From an uncultured Dysgonomonas sp. (lineage in GTDB: Bacteria; Bacteroidota; Bacteroidia; Bacteroidales; Dysgonomonadaceae): DNA of 64,000 bases. The stretch covers positions 95,465 to 159,464 of the forward strand of contig NZ_CAKUOF010000011.1 of the NCBI RefSeq assembly GCF_934668725.1, read 5' to 3'. The notes beneath the pieces were generated by a model, which saw only the letters and a program-made list of their open reading frames with translations, made no database searches and was not told the origin of the DNA. Made by a program: the position numbers and the translations under genes. Shown here in pieces: positions 34,011-42,639 of this stretch (position 1 is its first letter; every line of letters begins with the position of its first letter).

Positions 34011-34111
34011 CCGGGTAAGCCCTATACGGTCAGCTCCTGATAAATCCCCCAGGGTTTGATCGCAGCAAGGGTAGTCGGTTGAGCGACGCGATATAGTAAG
34101 TTTACCCACCT
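34011..34111 (+). ncRNA. ffs: Signal recognition particle RNA (small bacterial type)
   Basis: The sequence from CCGGGTAAGC to TTTACCCACC has the order expected for Bacteroidota SRP RNA: terminal stem GGGTAA (34013-34018) with TTACCC (34102-34107), the CTATACGGTC / GCGATATAG strand pair (the TATA and ATATAG parts facing each other), an asymmetric internal loop, and a distal hairpin around CCCCCAGGG...CGCAGCAAGGG that holds the Ffh-binding GCAGCA. It binds Ffh and guides co-translational membrane targeting. The exact ends are estimated from the promoter and the adjacent tRNA. Confidence 0.85.
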
Positions 34112-34185
34112 GCCTCTTTAGCTCAGTTGGCCAGAGCACGTGATTTGTAATCTCGGGGTCGTTGGTTCGAATCCGACAAGAGGCT
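34112..34185 (+). tRNA. tRNA-Thr (anticodon TGT)
   Basis: A 74-nt cloverleaf: acceptor GCCTCTT/AAGAGGC, D-arm GCTC-AGTTGGCCA-GAGC, anticodon arm CGTGA-TTTGTAA-TCTCG with anticodon TGT at 34146-34148, and T-arm GTTGG-TTCGAAT-CCGAC. One T-T mismatch is present in the anticodon stem. CCA is not encoded. It reads ACA and related threonine codons. It begins directly after the SRP RNA without its own promoter, so the two are very likely one transcript. Confidence 0.95.
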
Positions 34186-34191
34186 CAAAAG

Positions 34192-34223
34192 AAAAAGGAA
34201 CTAGCTTATGTTAGTTCCTTTTT
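34192..34223 (+). terminator. Terminator of the SRP RNA / tRNA unit
   Basis: A 12-bp perfect stem AAAAAGGAACTA (34192-34203 with 34212-34223) lies 7 nt after the tRNA. It overlaps the last codons of the convergent cbiZ and may serve both directions. Confidence 0.8.
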
Positions 34224-35335
34224 CTATTCCTATAGACGATTTCCGCCAAAGTTTCATTTATCATACGGATTATTTGCTTATAAAATGGTTTTGAATTATT
34301 ATTAGCATTGATATCATTGATTTTGGGCAGATCATAGTCTATTCTTGCTAGATTCAAGTATTTCAAAGCTATTTCCTTTAAAGTGTTATCTGCAATTAGC
34401 CTCCATCTGTTTTGATCAATCAGGTGAATTATAGCGGCTATTTGTCCCGTTAGCTTGTTGCAGGATGTAATTTTATTTATTTGTGGAAAGAGAGTCTCTA
34501 AAGTCGTTTCTTGATTGCCTGCTAAGAGTTGATAACATTGATGGATTTTTTCAGCAGTGATTCCATATCGTTTGTTTTGCCAAAGAATGGATGCTTGTCG
34601 TAAAGTATTCATACCCGATTGTTTTTCTAAAGCTTCCTGTACAGCCTTTTTTACAGTCCATCCTATAAGCTCACCTAAAATACAATGTTTACCGGCGTTG
34701 TATAGTTGTGTCGGAGATTCAAGATTACCTACTGCTATTATATTATCTGTTCCCGAACCGGTCGCTAAACCTTCCGAATATAAACTGTTTGCCATTAACT
34801 CCTCAAGTGCTGCACTTTTTGCCTCGGTAGCTGTTATGAGTGACCGGGTGAGGGTTCCTGCGTCCAGCTTAGCATCAATAAGTAGGAATATATTAATTGT
34901 TCCCGGCCGAATGTCCAGAGGCTCGTTTGTGAATTCATTAAATTGGGCAGGATCTCCTGCGCGTCCGCCGTTAATGTCTATCCCGGCAGTAACTATGGCA
35001 GTTACGTTTATCGATTCTCTTGATTTGCTCACTACTGACATATTTTCCATAAGAGCGGCAGTAGACATTCCGGTTGTTGTGTTAGCGGGTAGCCCCAATT
35101 CTACAGTGAGATCTAGGTAATGCTCCTGCATGTTGTTGCCTTTCATTCGGACGATATCTCCCGCCTCTATTTTTTTTCCACAGCTGTTGTTATAGATATA
35201 TTCGATATCTTCCCTGTATCCTCCATTGTGATTACAAGTGCTTACTACATTGCGATGTCCATTGAAATGTATAATAATACTTTCCTGATCGAAATATACT
35301 TTGTCGTTAGAAAATGTTGTAAATAGTTCTTGCAT
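34211..35335 (-). CDS. cbiZ: Adenosylcobinamide amidohydrolase-like protein (CbiZ domain)
   Basis: A 374-residue protein whose N-terminal part matches CbiZ: GLPANTTTGMSTAALMENMSVVSKS, VTAIVTAGIDINGGRAGDPA, PGTINIFLLIDAKLDAGTLTRSLITATEAKSAALEEL and ATGSGTDNIIAVG. CbiZ removes the side chain of adenosylcobinamide during corrinoid salvage. About 140 C-terminal residues (from ILGELIGWTVKKAVQEAL) extend beyond the core and are mostly helical. No other cobalamin genes are adjacent and no cobalamin riboswitch was seen upstream. Confidence 0.87.
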   Translation of the reverse strand: MQELFTTFSNDKVYFDQESIIIHFNGHRNVVSTCNHNGGYREDIEYIYNNSCGKKIEAGDIVRMKGNNMQEHYLDLTVELGLPANTTTGMSTAALMENMSVVSKSRESINVTAIVTAGIDINGGRAGDPAQFNEFTNEPLDIRPGTINIFLLIDAKLDAGTLTRSLITATEAKSAALEELMANSLYSEGLATGSGTDNIIAVGNLESPTQLYNAGKHCILGELIGWTVKKAVQEALEKQSGMNTLRQASILWQNKRYGITAEKIHQCYQLLAGNQETTLETLFPQINKITSCNKLTGQIAAIIHLIDQNRWRLIADNTLKEIALKYLNLARIDYDLPKINDINANNNSKPFYKQIIRMINETLAEIVYRNRKRN

Positions 35336-35435
35336 ATTTTGCCTGTTTCAGATAATTACAGATAGGCAAATATACAAAATTGGAGCAGTTTGTTTTAGAG
35401 TAATGTTGGAACTCTTATTATGATTTGTGGAAACT

Positions 35436-35612
35436 TTACTTTTTCTTCGACTTGTAGTATTTCATCAGGTAATAAGATGATGCGGATAGCAAAATAAACG
35501 TACATGCTCTTGCATAGTGGTATACATTATGTATATCCCTAAATATAAGAATCATATTTATGAAAATACAAATAGTAGATATGGTAAACAGAACTACGCA
35601 AAGCTTATACAT
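35436..35612 (-). CDS. Small two-helix membrane protein
   Basis: A 58-residue protein starting at MYKLCVV, with two membrane segments and a Lys-rich tail (MKYYKSKKK). I place the start at 35612, 11 nt after the stop of the gene at 35624; a longer frame from 35651 would overlap that gene by 28 nt. It has no recognisable domain. It could be real because it is coupled in position to its neighbour, but confidence is limited. Confidence 0.45.
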   Translation of the reverse strand: MYKLCVVLFTISTICIFINMILIFRDIHNVYHYARACTFILLSASSYYLMKYYKSKKK

Positions 35613-35623
35613 ATTATTTCGTT

Positions 35624-36259
35624 TTACTTTTGAAGTTCGACTATTATGCAATCACTTTCTATGGTGATTATACTTTTGGGATATATACTGATTATATATG
35701 CTGATAATCCATTGATTGTCGGATAATCTCTTTCGCCTATAAAATAGCGGGCATCATCAATCAGTAGTACATGTTCAATGTCAGATGAAAGGATGGCTTT
35801 TACCTCTTCAGTTATGGGACAATCTTTATCCCCTCTGGCAGTAATACCACCTGAATAATGTCCGTCGAGCCAAAATAGTGATTTTTCGGGTAAGTCTTTT
35901 ATTAAAGTAGACATTAATTTGCCACTATCGCCATGAATGAATTCGATATGATTGCTTTTTCGAAAGCGATGCTTTGCTGCTTCTTGTAAAAATTTGCTTA
36001 ATTCAATGGTGTAAATTTTCTCGAAATTATCTTGTTGAGCCCATATCATGTCCCCTAGATAAGTTCCCGATTCTACAAGTGTCGATATATTATGCTTCTT
36101 TGCATAACGTGCAACAAGTTCTTGTTTTACAGCATGAGGTGCAGGTACGGGTTTGCCTTTTCTTACCCATCCGGCAATTTTTATTTTATTCTTTCTTGAA
36201 TGATATATTCGTTGAATAAAAGGCGGTAATATATTAAATAATCTTTTTGAAGCAGGCAT
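35624..36259 (-). CDS. Class I SAM-methyltransferase-like protein
   Basis: A 211-residue protein with a Rossmann-like core. LVESGTYLGDMIWAQ resembles methyltransferase motif I, YTIELSKFLQEAAKHRF motif II with an acidic residue, FIHGDSGKLM motif III, and SLFWLDGHYSGGITARGDKDCPITEEVKAI, then HVLLIDDARYF, suggest a metal-assisted catalytic site. The pattern (DGHYSGG...LIDDAR) resembles methyltransferases acting on sugars or other small molecules; the substrate is unknown. There are no polysaccharide genes beside it. Confidence 0.72.
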   Translation of the reverse strand: MPASKRLFNILPPFIQRIYHSRKNKIKIAGWVRKGKPVPAPHAVKQELVARYAKKHNISTLVESGTYLGDMIWAQQDNFEKIYTIELSKFLQEAAKHRFRKSNHIEFIHGDSGKLMSTLIKDLPEKSLFWLDGHYSGGITARGDKDCPITEEVKAILSSDIEHVLLIDDARYFIGERDYPTINGLSAYIISIYPKSIITIESDCIIVELQK

Positions 36260-36689
36260 CTTAATCTATATAAAATTATACCCAAGGACTTTAATACAAG
36301 AGCTTTTAGCAAATATATATTATATGATTCAATATAAATTGATTCTTATATTAATATATGCTGCAAAATGTCATTTTTATATACAGTCTACTAATCTTTG
36401 TGAGGTTACGAATTAAACCTGAGATTATTTACTTAATAGGTCTGTGTAAATAGTATGTCTAGTATGTCACTGAGTTCATTTATACAAAGGTATGCAATTT
36501 CTTTTTGAGGTTGAAACAAAAAGTCTTTAAAATCTTAATTGGTGCTATTAAGACTCTTTGTATATTTATCTGTAATATGGTTGCTTTATATATGTTTAAT
36601 CAAGAAAAAAAACTTTAATATCTTATTTTAATAATCTAATTATCAGTTGTTTTGTGCTTTTGTGAGTGATGAAATACATGTGTCGTATT
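36260..36689. other. AT-rich intergenic region
   Basis: There are 430 nt between the methyltransferase-like gene and pyrI with no credible ORF. A 6-bp inverted repeat TCTTAA...TTAAGA (36532-36552) is the only structure noticed. Confidence 0.5.
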
Positions 36690-37151
36690 TTATTTTAAGA
36701 TAATCTCCTCTTTTTGTATTTTTATATCGCAATAATGACAATTTAGTACTACTTTATTATTGTCTAATACCTCGAATCTTGTCAACATTGGTTCATTATT
36801 GGTTATACATTTGGGATTGTTACATTTTACTATGCCTAAAATAGTTTGTGGTAGGCTTATTCTCTTTTTTTCGACTACCTGATAATCTTTGATGATATTT
36901 AATACTACGTTGGGAGCGATTAGTGCAATACGGTTAATTTCTTCTTCTTCAAAAAATTTATCTGAAATTTTAATGATACCCTTGGTTCCCATTTTTTTGC
37001 TTTCGAGATTATTTCCTATTGTAACCGGATTTTTTAGATCACCCAGATTAAGTAGTGATAATACCTTGAAAACTTGATTGGAAGGTATATGGTCGATAGC
37101 TGTTCCGTTGCAAAGTGCCGCTACCTGAAGTTCTTTTCTTTTTTCGCTCAT
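36690..37151 (-). CDS. pyrI: Aspartate carbamoyltransferase regulatory subunit
   Basis: A 153-residue partner of PyrB that binds ATP/CTP and mediates feedback control of pyrimidine synthesis. The nucleotide-binding N-terminal domain shows VAALCNGTAIDHIPSNQVFKVLSLL and GIIKISDKFFEEEEINRIALIAPNVVLNII. The C-terminal zinc domain has VKCNNPKCITN and LNCHYCDI, giving four cysteine ligands. Length equals that of the E. coli protein. It begins 16 nt after pyrB, forming pyrBI. Confidence 0.97.
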   Translation of the reverse strand: MSEKRKELQVAALCNGTAIDHIPSNQVFKVLSLLNLGDLKNPVTIGNNLESKKMGTKGIIKISDKFFEEEEINRIALIAPNVVLNIIKDYQVVEKKRISLPQTILGIVKCNNPKCITNNEPMLTRFEVLDNNKVVLNCHYCDIKIQKEEIILK

Positions 37152-37167
37152 CTTTTCTTCTTTTTAT

Positions 37168-38085
37168 TTATTGAACATTAATGCCTAAACTGTCGCATAT
37201 AACTGCCTGACGTGCAAAAACTCCATTGCGGGCTTGCTCAAAATAGTATGCCTTAGGACTGTCATCTACATCCTGTTGTATCTCGTTCACACGAGGCAGA
37301 GGATGTAAAATTCTCAGGTTGTCGCGCGTATTTTCGAGCATATCTTTGCGGAGTATGTATACATTTTTTACTTTCTCGTACTCCATCAAATCAGTAAAAC
37401 GTTCCCGCTGTACACGTGTCATGTATAGAATATCGGATTCGTTAAGTATATCTTCCGAGAAATCCGAAGATTCTTCGTATTTAATATGATGTTCATCGCA
37501 AAAGCGTTTGTAAGAATCGGGTAATTTTAATTCTTCGGGAGCAATAAAGCGAAAAGTAGGATTGAAATGTGACATTCCGATAATAAGAGAATGTACCGTT
37601 CTTCCATATTTAAGATCTCCTACAATCGTTATGGTTTGGTTTTCGAGAGTACCTTGCGTTTTATATACCGAATACATATCGAGCATCGTTTGTGTGGGGT
37701 GCTGATTAGCTCCATCTCCGGCATTGATGACCGGAACAGTCGATAGTTCTGAGGCATACCGTGCCGCTCCTTCGAGGTGATGGCGCATAATGATAAGATT
37801 TGCATAATTATTTACCATTGCAATAGTATCTTTCAGTGTTTCGCCTTTAGTTGAACTGGTTGTCGAAGCATCAGAAAACCCAATAATACGTCCGCCTAAT
37901 CGATGTACTGCAGTTTCGAAACTTAAGCGTGTGCGGGTTGATGGTTCAAAAAAAAGTGTAGCACATACTTTCCCTTCCAAAAGACGACGATTGGGGTTTT
38001 GGTCAAATTTTTCAGCTAATTGAAGTATCCTGATTATATCGTCCTTTGTATAATCGGTAATCGAAACCAAACTTTTATTTTCCAT
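37168..38085 (-). CDS. pyrB: Aspartate carbamoyltransferase catalytic subunit
   Basis: A 305-residue enzyme forming N-carbamoyl-aspartate, the first committed step of pyrimidine synthesis. Motifs: LFFEPSTRTRLSFETA (residues 45-60), GFSDASTTSSTKGETLKDTIAM with the lysine loop, IMRHHLEGAARYA, INAGDGANQHPTQTMLDMYS, VGDLKYGRTVHSL, and LHPLPRVNEI. It forms an operon with pyrI. Its leader holds a terminator-like hairpin (38113-38144) that may act as an attenuator. Confidence 0.98.
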   Translation of the reverse strand: MENKSLVSITDYTKDDIIRILQLAEKFDQNPNRRLLEGKVCATLFFEPSTRTRLSFETAVHRLGGRIIGFSDASTTSSTKGETLKDTIAMVNNYANLIIMRHHLEGAARYASELSTVPVINAGDGANQHPTQTMLDMYSVYKTQGTLENQTITIVGDLKYGRTVHSLIIGMSHFNPTFRFIAPEELKLPDSYKRFCDEHHIKYEESSDFSEDILNESDILYMTRVQRERFTDLMEYEKVKNVYILRKDMLENTRDNLRILHPLPRVNEIQQDVDDSPKAYYFEQARNGVFARQAVICDSLGINVQ

Positions 38086-38112
38086 GTTACAATACTTATC
38101 GTTGTTTATGCC

Positions 38113-38144
38113 AAAAAAAACCTCGAAAAATAAAATTTCCGAGG
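38113..38144 (-). promoter_or_regulatory. Terminator-like hairpin in the pyrB leader (possible attenuator)
   Basis: On the minus strand, CCTCGGAAA pairs with TTTCGAGG around an A/T loop, with a one-base bulge, and is followed by eight T's (38120-38113). It ends 27 nt before the pyrB start. No gene on this strand ends upstream, because the neighbour tsaB is divergent. It therefore lies in the pyrB leader, not behind another gene. Confidence 0.5.
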
Positions 38145-38251
38145 GTATATTATAAAATAATAAGAGAGTAACTCAATCTAAAGAATGATTCTTGCAAATG
38201 CATTACATGCTTATATAGGTGGTCACTTCTCATTATATTTTTTTCTGCTAA

Positions 38252-38259
38252 CAAATATA
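38252..38259 (-). promoter_or_regulatory. -7 box for pyrBI
   Basis: The minus strand reads TATATTTG, a perfect TAnnTTTG box, giving a pyrB leader of about 160 nt that includes the hairpin at 38113-38144. No good -33 element was seen. Confidence 0.4.
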
Positions 38260-38351
38260 TTAATTTTTACTGTATAATGTTTTATATTCAGTGAAAAAGT
38301 TTTCATTCCTCTTTTTGATTTTATTTCATTCTTAATGTGTTGAGAAAATCT

Positions 38352-38359
38352 TAACTTTG
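38352..38359 (+). promoter_or_regulatory. -7 box for tsaB
   Basis: TAACTTTG, a perfect TAnnTTTG box, ends 24 nt before the tsaB start codon. Confidence 0.45.
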
Positions 38360-38383
38360 TCTCTTCAAAAATATAATAGATAT

Positions 38384-39076
38384 ATGTCGTGTATTTTAAA
38401 TATAGAAACTGCGACACCTGTATGTTCGGTTGCAGTTTCGACAAATGGAAAAATAATATTTGAGCGTGAGAGTACCGATGGCCCTTCACATGCGAGTTTA
38501 TTAGGTGTGTTTGTTGCGGAGGCTTTGGCAGAGATAAGAGGTAAGGGATATGCATTGGATGCTGTTGCTGTTAGTTGTGGTCCCGGATCATATACCGGAT
38601 TGAGAATTGGTATATCAGAGGCAAAAGGTATATGCTATGGCTTAAGTATACCTCTTATTGCCATAAAAACACCTTTGGTGATAGCTAAAAAAGTGCTCGA
38701 AACGCAAGAGGTTAGCACCGATACACTTTTATGTCCTATGATAGATGCCCGCCGAATGGAGGTATATGCTGCTTTATATGATAAAGATCTCAATGTTGTA
38801 AGGGATATTGCAGCAGATATTGTAGATGCAGATTCATATAAGGAGTACCTGTTGAAGTCGAAAGTATTATTCTTCGGAAATGGTGCTGATAAGTGCAAGG
38901 GAACTATTGTCAACGACAATGCTTGTTTCCTCCAAGATGTTTATCCATCGGCAAAATATATGGTTCGTCTTTCGGAGGTGGCTTTTGATAATAAACAATT
39001 TGTTGATATAGCTTATTTTGAACCTTTCTATTTGAAGGATTTTGTAGCTACTACGCCTAAAAAAAATATTCTGTAA
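38384..39076 (+). CDS. tsaB: tRNA threonylcarbamoyladenosine biosynthesis protein TsaB
   Basis: A 230-residue ASKHA-fold protein of the t6A complex (with TsaD, TsaE, TsaC) that modifies A37 in ANN-decoding tRNAs. Motifs: ILNIETATPVCSVAV at the N-terminus, SCGPGSYTGLRIGISEAKGICYGLSIPLIAI, and MIDARRMEVYAALYD. The start is the ATG at 38384; the longer frame would need a TTG inside the likely leader. It lacks the metal-binding His of TsaD, as expected for TsaB. It is monocistronic, with a terminator. Confidence 0.95.
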   Translation: MSCILNIETATPVCSVAVSTNGKIIFERESTDGPSHASLLGVFVAEALAEIRGKGYALDAVAVSCGPGSYTGLRIGISEAKGICYGLSIPLIAIKTPLVIAKKVLETQEVSTDTLLCPMIDARRMEVYAALYDKDLNVVRDIAADIVDADSYKEYLLKSKVLFFGNGADKCKGTIVNDNACFLQDVYPSAKYMVRLSEVAFDNKQFVDIAYFEPFYLKDFVATTPKKNIL

Positions 39077-39093
39077 AGACCAGTTTACGATAT

Positions 39094-39136
39094 AATAAAA
39101 GAGAGGTATTTCTAAGAGGAGTATCTCTCTTTTATT
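39094..39136 (+). terminator. Terminator of tsaB
   Basis: A stem of about 15 bp (39094-39108 with 39122-39136, one G-U pair) is followed by T-rich sequence. Confidence 0.75.
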
Positions 39137-39253
39137 TTTAGTGAATAGCAGTAATTTGCATCTATGGCAGAAGCGGTTGTGCTCAATGTATTTTTTCTTT
39201 AAAACCAAGCTTTTTTTTGTATTGATATAATGATACTTTATTTTCTTTATTTG

Positions 39254-39261
39254 TATATTTG
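39254..39261 (+). promoter_or_regulatory. -7 box for gdhA
   Basis: TATATTTG, a perfect TAnnTTTG box, lies 33 nt before the gdhA start. Confidence 0.45.
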
Positions 39262-39294
39262 GAATAGAAAAAAGACTTAAAAAATTGGTGTAAT

Positions 39295-40632
39295 ATGGAT
39301 ATTAACAACATTTTGTCATCGCTGGAAGCAAAGCATCCGGGTGAAGCAGAGTATCTACAAGCTGTAAGAGAAGTATTGATCTCTATAAAAGATGTTTATG
39401 AACAACACCCTCAGTTCGAGAAGGCTCAGATAATAGAGCGACTTGTTGAACCCGACCGTGTATTGATGTTTAAGGTTCCATGGGTGGATGATAAAGGGAA
39501 TATCCATGTGAATACCGGTTATAGGGTTCAGTTCAATAATGCAATAGGGCCTTATAAAGGAGGTTTACGTTTTCACCCTTCCGTAAATCTTTCTATAATG
39601 AAATTTCTGGGTTTTGAGCAGACTTTTAAAAATGCTTTGACAACTCTGCCGATGGGTGGAGCCAAAGGAGGTTCTGATTTTAACTGTAAAGGGAAATCCG
39701 ACGGAGAAGTGATGCGTTTTTGCCAGTCTTTTATGCTGGAATTGTGGCGTAACATTGGTCCTAATACTGATGTCCCTGCCGGAGATATAGGTGTTGGTGC
39801 TCGCGAAATTGGTTATTTATATGGTATGTATAAGAAGTTGGCACGTGAAAATACGGGATCTTTTACAGGGAAAGGGCTCGAATATGGAGGCTCACTTATA
39901 CGACCTGAGGCTACCGGATTTGGCGGGCTTTATTTTGTAAAAGAAATGCTTGCTACAAAAGGAGATACCATTGCCGGAAAAACCGTTGCTATATCGGGTT
40001 TTGGTAATGTTGCATGGGGAGCAGCTTTGAAGGCTACCGAATTGGGAGCTAAAGTAGTTACTATTTCGGGTCCTGATGGATATATTCATGATCCAAAGGG
40101 TCTTTCTTCCGAAAAAATAGATTATATGCTCGAATTACGCTATACCGGAGAGGATATAGTATCGCCTTATGCAAAGGCTTTTCCCGAGGCTAAATTTTAT
40201 GAAGGAAAACGCCCTTGGGAGCAAAAAGTTGATATTGCTCTTACATGTGCTACTCAAAATGAATTGGGTGAAGAGGATGCTAAACAACTTCTGGCAAATG
40301 GAGTACAGTGTGTAGCCGAAATATCGAATATGGGATGTACCGAAGAGGCCATTAAACTATTTGTAGAAAATAAGATTTTGTTTGCACCCGGTAAGGCTGT
40401 AAATGCAGGGGGAGTTGCAACATCAGGCTTGGAGATGACTCAAAATGCCATGCACTATCAATGGACGGCAGAAGAAGTAGATCAAAAACTTCACCAAATA
40501 ATGTATAGTATTCATGATCAATGCGTAAAGCATGGAACGGAGCCGGATGGTTATGTTAATTATGTAAAAGGGGCGAATATTGCCGGATTTATGAAGGTTG
40601 CAAGAGCTACCATTGCTCAAGGTGTAATTTAA
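39295..40632 (+). CDS. gdhA: Glutamate dehydrogenase (hexameric, likely NADP-dependent)
   Basis: A 445-residue enzyme joining ammonium to 2-oxoglutarate to make glutamate. Motifs: YRVQFNNAIGPYKGGLRFHPSVN, FEQTFKNALTTLPMGGAKGGSDF with the catalytic Lys region, VPAGDIGVGAREIGYLYGMYK, TGKGLEYGGSLIRPEATGFG, and the Rossmann motif AISGFGNVAWGAALKATELGAKVV. Length 445 fits the class I hexamer used for ammonium assimilation. It has its own terminator. Confidence 0.97.
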   Translation: MDINNILSSLEAKHPGEAEYLQAVREVLISIKDVYEQHPQFEKAQIIERLVEPDRVLMFKVPWVDDKGNIHVNTGYRVQFNNAIGPYKGGLRFHPSVNLSIMKFLGFEQTFKNALTTLPMGGAKGGSDFNCKGKSDGEVMRFCQSFMLELWRNIGPNTDVPAGDIGVGAREIGYLYGMYKKLARENTGSFTGKGLEYGGSLIRPEATGFGGLYFVKEMLATKGDTIAGKTVAISGFGNVAWGAALKATELGAKVVTISGPDGYIHDPKGLSSEKIDYMLELRYTGEDIVSPYAKAFPEAKFYEGKRPWEQKVDIALTCATQNELGEEDAKQLLANGVQCVAEISNMGCTEEAIKLFVENKILFAPGKAVNAGGVATSGLEMTQNAMHYQWTAEEVDQKLHQIMYSIHDQCVKHGTEPDGYVNYVKGANIAGFMKVARATIAQGVI

Positions 40633-40652
40633 TTGCGGGTTTTATTATATAT

Positions 40653-40690
40653 AAAGGATCTCTGCATAAAAAAAGTGCAGAGATCTTTTT
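40653..40690 (+). terminator. Terminator of gdhA
   Basis: A 14-bp stem with one G-U pair (40653-40666 with 40676-40689), 9-nt loop, runs into T's. It abuts the stop of the convergent YoaP-like gene and may serve both. Confidence 0.8.
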
Positions 40691-41445
40691 TATAATTTAG
40701 ATATTAGCTGTTCTAATTTTTTTGATGTAAGAATTTCTTGAGTGTAGAACTTTCCATCAATAAATACACTATAGGTTGTTACAGGACAAAAATGAGATTG
40801 AGCCTCCTCTTTTGATTTTATTTGGTGAATCCGTATCGGAATATCCGAAGTTATTATAGTTGGTTTTAGCAGCTCTATGTATGGTGTAGTAAAAGGGCAT
40901 TGTGCGGTGTAGAATATATCTACTCCTTTTACCTCTTCAGGAAAGCCTTCTTTCGCAGATTGAGTAAACTTCGGTAATTCTGCTTTACTGTCGAAGCGTT
41001 TAACCAGTAGTTCAAAGTAGGGTGGGGCTGAGTCAATAATCTCATAACCAGATTTTAAATAGAATGATTTATCTGATAAAAAAGGCTTTTTTTTATTTGC
41101 AGTTACAACAATAATACCTAGCATCCCTAAGCTTTTTGCTTCATTTTCGCATTCTCGAAGCAATTCCGAGCCATAACCATTTCCTTTGTAGCTGCCTGAT
41201 ACCCAATGACAGTTTATTAGCATATATCCTTTGGCATCAACAGGCATCCATCCCATTTCAGCGGGAATATACTCAATAAAGACTTTACCTCTGGCGTTTA
41301 ATTTTTTAAACTTTAACCCCTCTTTAATTCTTTCCTTAAGCCATGACTTTTTTGCTGTTACGCCTGTATTAGTGGCCTTGCTGTCTATAGCACAACAGAG
41401 ATGCTCTTCTTCCAGATTCTGATTGTCTAGCGTAATTATATCCAT
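40690..41445 (-). CDS. YoaP-like GNAT acetyltransferase
   Basis: A 251-residue protein with an N-terminal GNAT domain. GSYKGNGYGSELLRECENEAKSLGM forms the acetyl-CoA loop, and FYLKSGYEIIDSAPPYFELL follows. A YoaP-type C-terminal domain has a thioredoxin-like look (VDIFYTAQCPFTTPYIELLKP, with a CPFT motif, and TTYSVFIDGKFYTQEIL). Such proteins occur in many anaerobes; the substrate is unknown. I chose the ATG at 41445 (MDIITL); the longer frame to 41499 adds 18 residues of low-quality sequence. It converges on gdhA. Confidence 0.85.
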   Translation of the reverse strand: MDIITLDNQNLEEEHLCCAIDSKATNTGVTAKKSWLKERIKEGLKFKKLNARGKVFIEYIPAEMGWMPVDAKGYMLINCHWVSGSYKGNGYGSELLRECENEAKSLGMLGIIVVTANKKKPFLSDKSFYLKSGYEIIDSAPPYFELLVKRFDSKAELPKFTQSAKEGFPEEVKGVDIFYTAQCPFTTPYIELLKPTIITSDIPIRIHQIKSKEEAQSHFCPVTTYSVFIDGKFYTQEILTSKKLEQLISKL

Positions 41446-42451
41446 ACTCTCTATTTTGTGATAATATGACAAATATATGCAAAGTTCTATGAGTGTCAAG
41501 GTATTTTTGTCATTATTTATTTACATATATCAAAATTGAAAAAAAAATCAATTATTTGATTATTAGCTGTTTGGGTGCTTTTCGTTTTCTCCTTTTGTAT
41601 TTATCCCTTTTCATCGTAAGCTATCTTGAAACTATACTTTTATATATTTATGTATTAATATTTATAATGAGTTATTTATGCTGCATATGTGGTTTTGCTA
41701 AAAAATAATCACTACTAATTACATGTAATTGTTAAAATTCCTCGTTGAAATCAATTATATTGGCTTATTTACAGGCTTCAATTACTGTTTTATACATCTT
41801 ATTGGTAGATACTTACTATTTGTTTTCTGATCTCATCTTGAACTTTAATCTTATTTTTAATGCATATGTTGATATATTTTCTTTTTGATTAATCCATTTA
41901 TGGTTCATTTTCTATTTCGATGAAAAGGGGTATACTGTTTTTTTTATGATTTGAATGGATTTTATGAATTAAGATGTGTTTAATTTGTTGTTTTTTAATG
42001 TGTTAAATGGTTTATTCGACGGCTTCATGTTATATTTATTTTTTTCTTGTAAAACATCTTTTATGGTCTTAATTTTTCGATTTCATCGGTATATTTGATG
42101 TTTTTATACTCTATCTTCTGATATATATTATTTCATCCATTATATTCTATTGATTTGCTTATTAATTATTGTAATCTATTAATCTATATTTGTTGTTGTT
42201 GTAGCATGAAGTATAGTATTATATCATTCAATAGTAATAATGTAATTTTCTTATATATAAGTGATTAGTGTGTTGGTTTTGTCTTGATGCATGAATTTAT
42301 TCTTATATCATTAAAAGATGTTTTTCTATACGAAAATTGCATGATAAGAAATATCTTTTTGTCACTTGATAATAAGATGAACTATCAATGGTTTTGGATT
42401 GTTGTATCTATATAAACTGTTTCATTTTATAACTCTATAATATTACTTACT
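41446..42451. other. Long AT-rich region without protein genes
   Basis: This stretch of about 1 kb is very AT-rich (T-rich on the plus strand) and holds no credible ORF. A hydrophobic 71-codon frame at its left end looks like translated noncoding DNA. A perfect 14-bp palindrome AATTACATGTAATT lies at 41717-41730. No RNA gene was recognised. Confidence 0.5.
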
Positions 42452-42619
42452 ATGGCTGACAAAAATGATAATCTTATTGAAAAGCAAACTCTGGAGGAAT
42501 TAAGAAAACTAAAGAGAGAGAATAGACGGCGTAGAGGAATGCTTCTTATTGCCGCTTTGCAGATTAGCTCTTTAATAGCTTTTTATTACTTGGGCCGCTC
42601 GTCTCATCAGAAAGATTAA
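42452..42619 (+). CDS. 55-residue single-helix membrane protein
   Basis: A small ORF: a charged N-terminus (MADKNDNLIEKQTLEELRKL, then KRENRRRRG), one membrane helix (MLLIAALQISSLIAFYYLG) and a short C-terminus RSSHQKD. The positive charges before the helix predict an N-in orientation. Codon usage and composition contrast with the noncoding DNA around it, and a terminator follows 20 nt later. No family is recognised. Small proteins of this form are often regulators or membrane-complex accessories; the role is unknown. Confidence 0.65.
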   Translation: MADKNDNLIEKQTLEELRKLKRENRRRRGMLLIAALQISSLIAFYYLGRSSHQKD

Positions 42620-42639
42620 TTCTATAATTTTGATTATGT

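Noticed and set aside
35336..35435. Cobalamin riboswitch upstream of cbiZ
   Set aside because: The 100-nt gap lacks the B12-box and any comparable fold.
41493..41708. 71-codon hydrophobic ORF in the AT-rich gap
   Set aside because: Its residues (Leu, Ile, Tyr, Phe, Cys) are what T-rich noncoding DNA encodes; it overlaps the upstream end of another gene's longer frame and has no homology cue.
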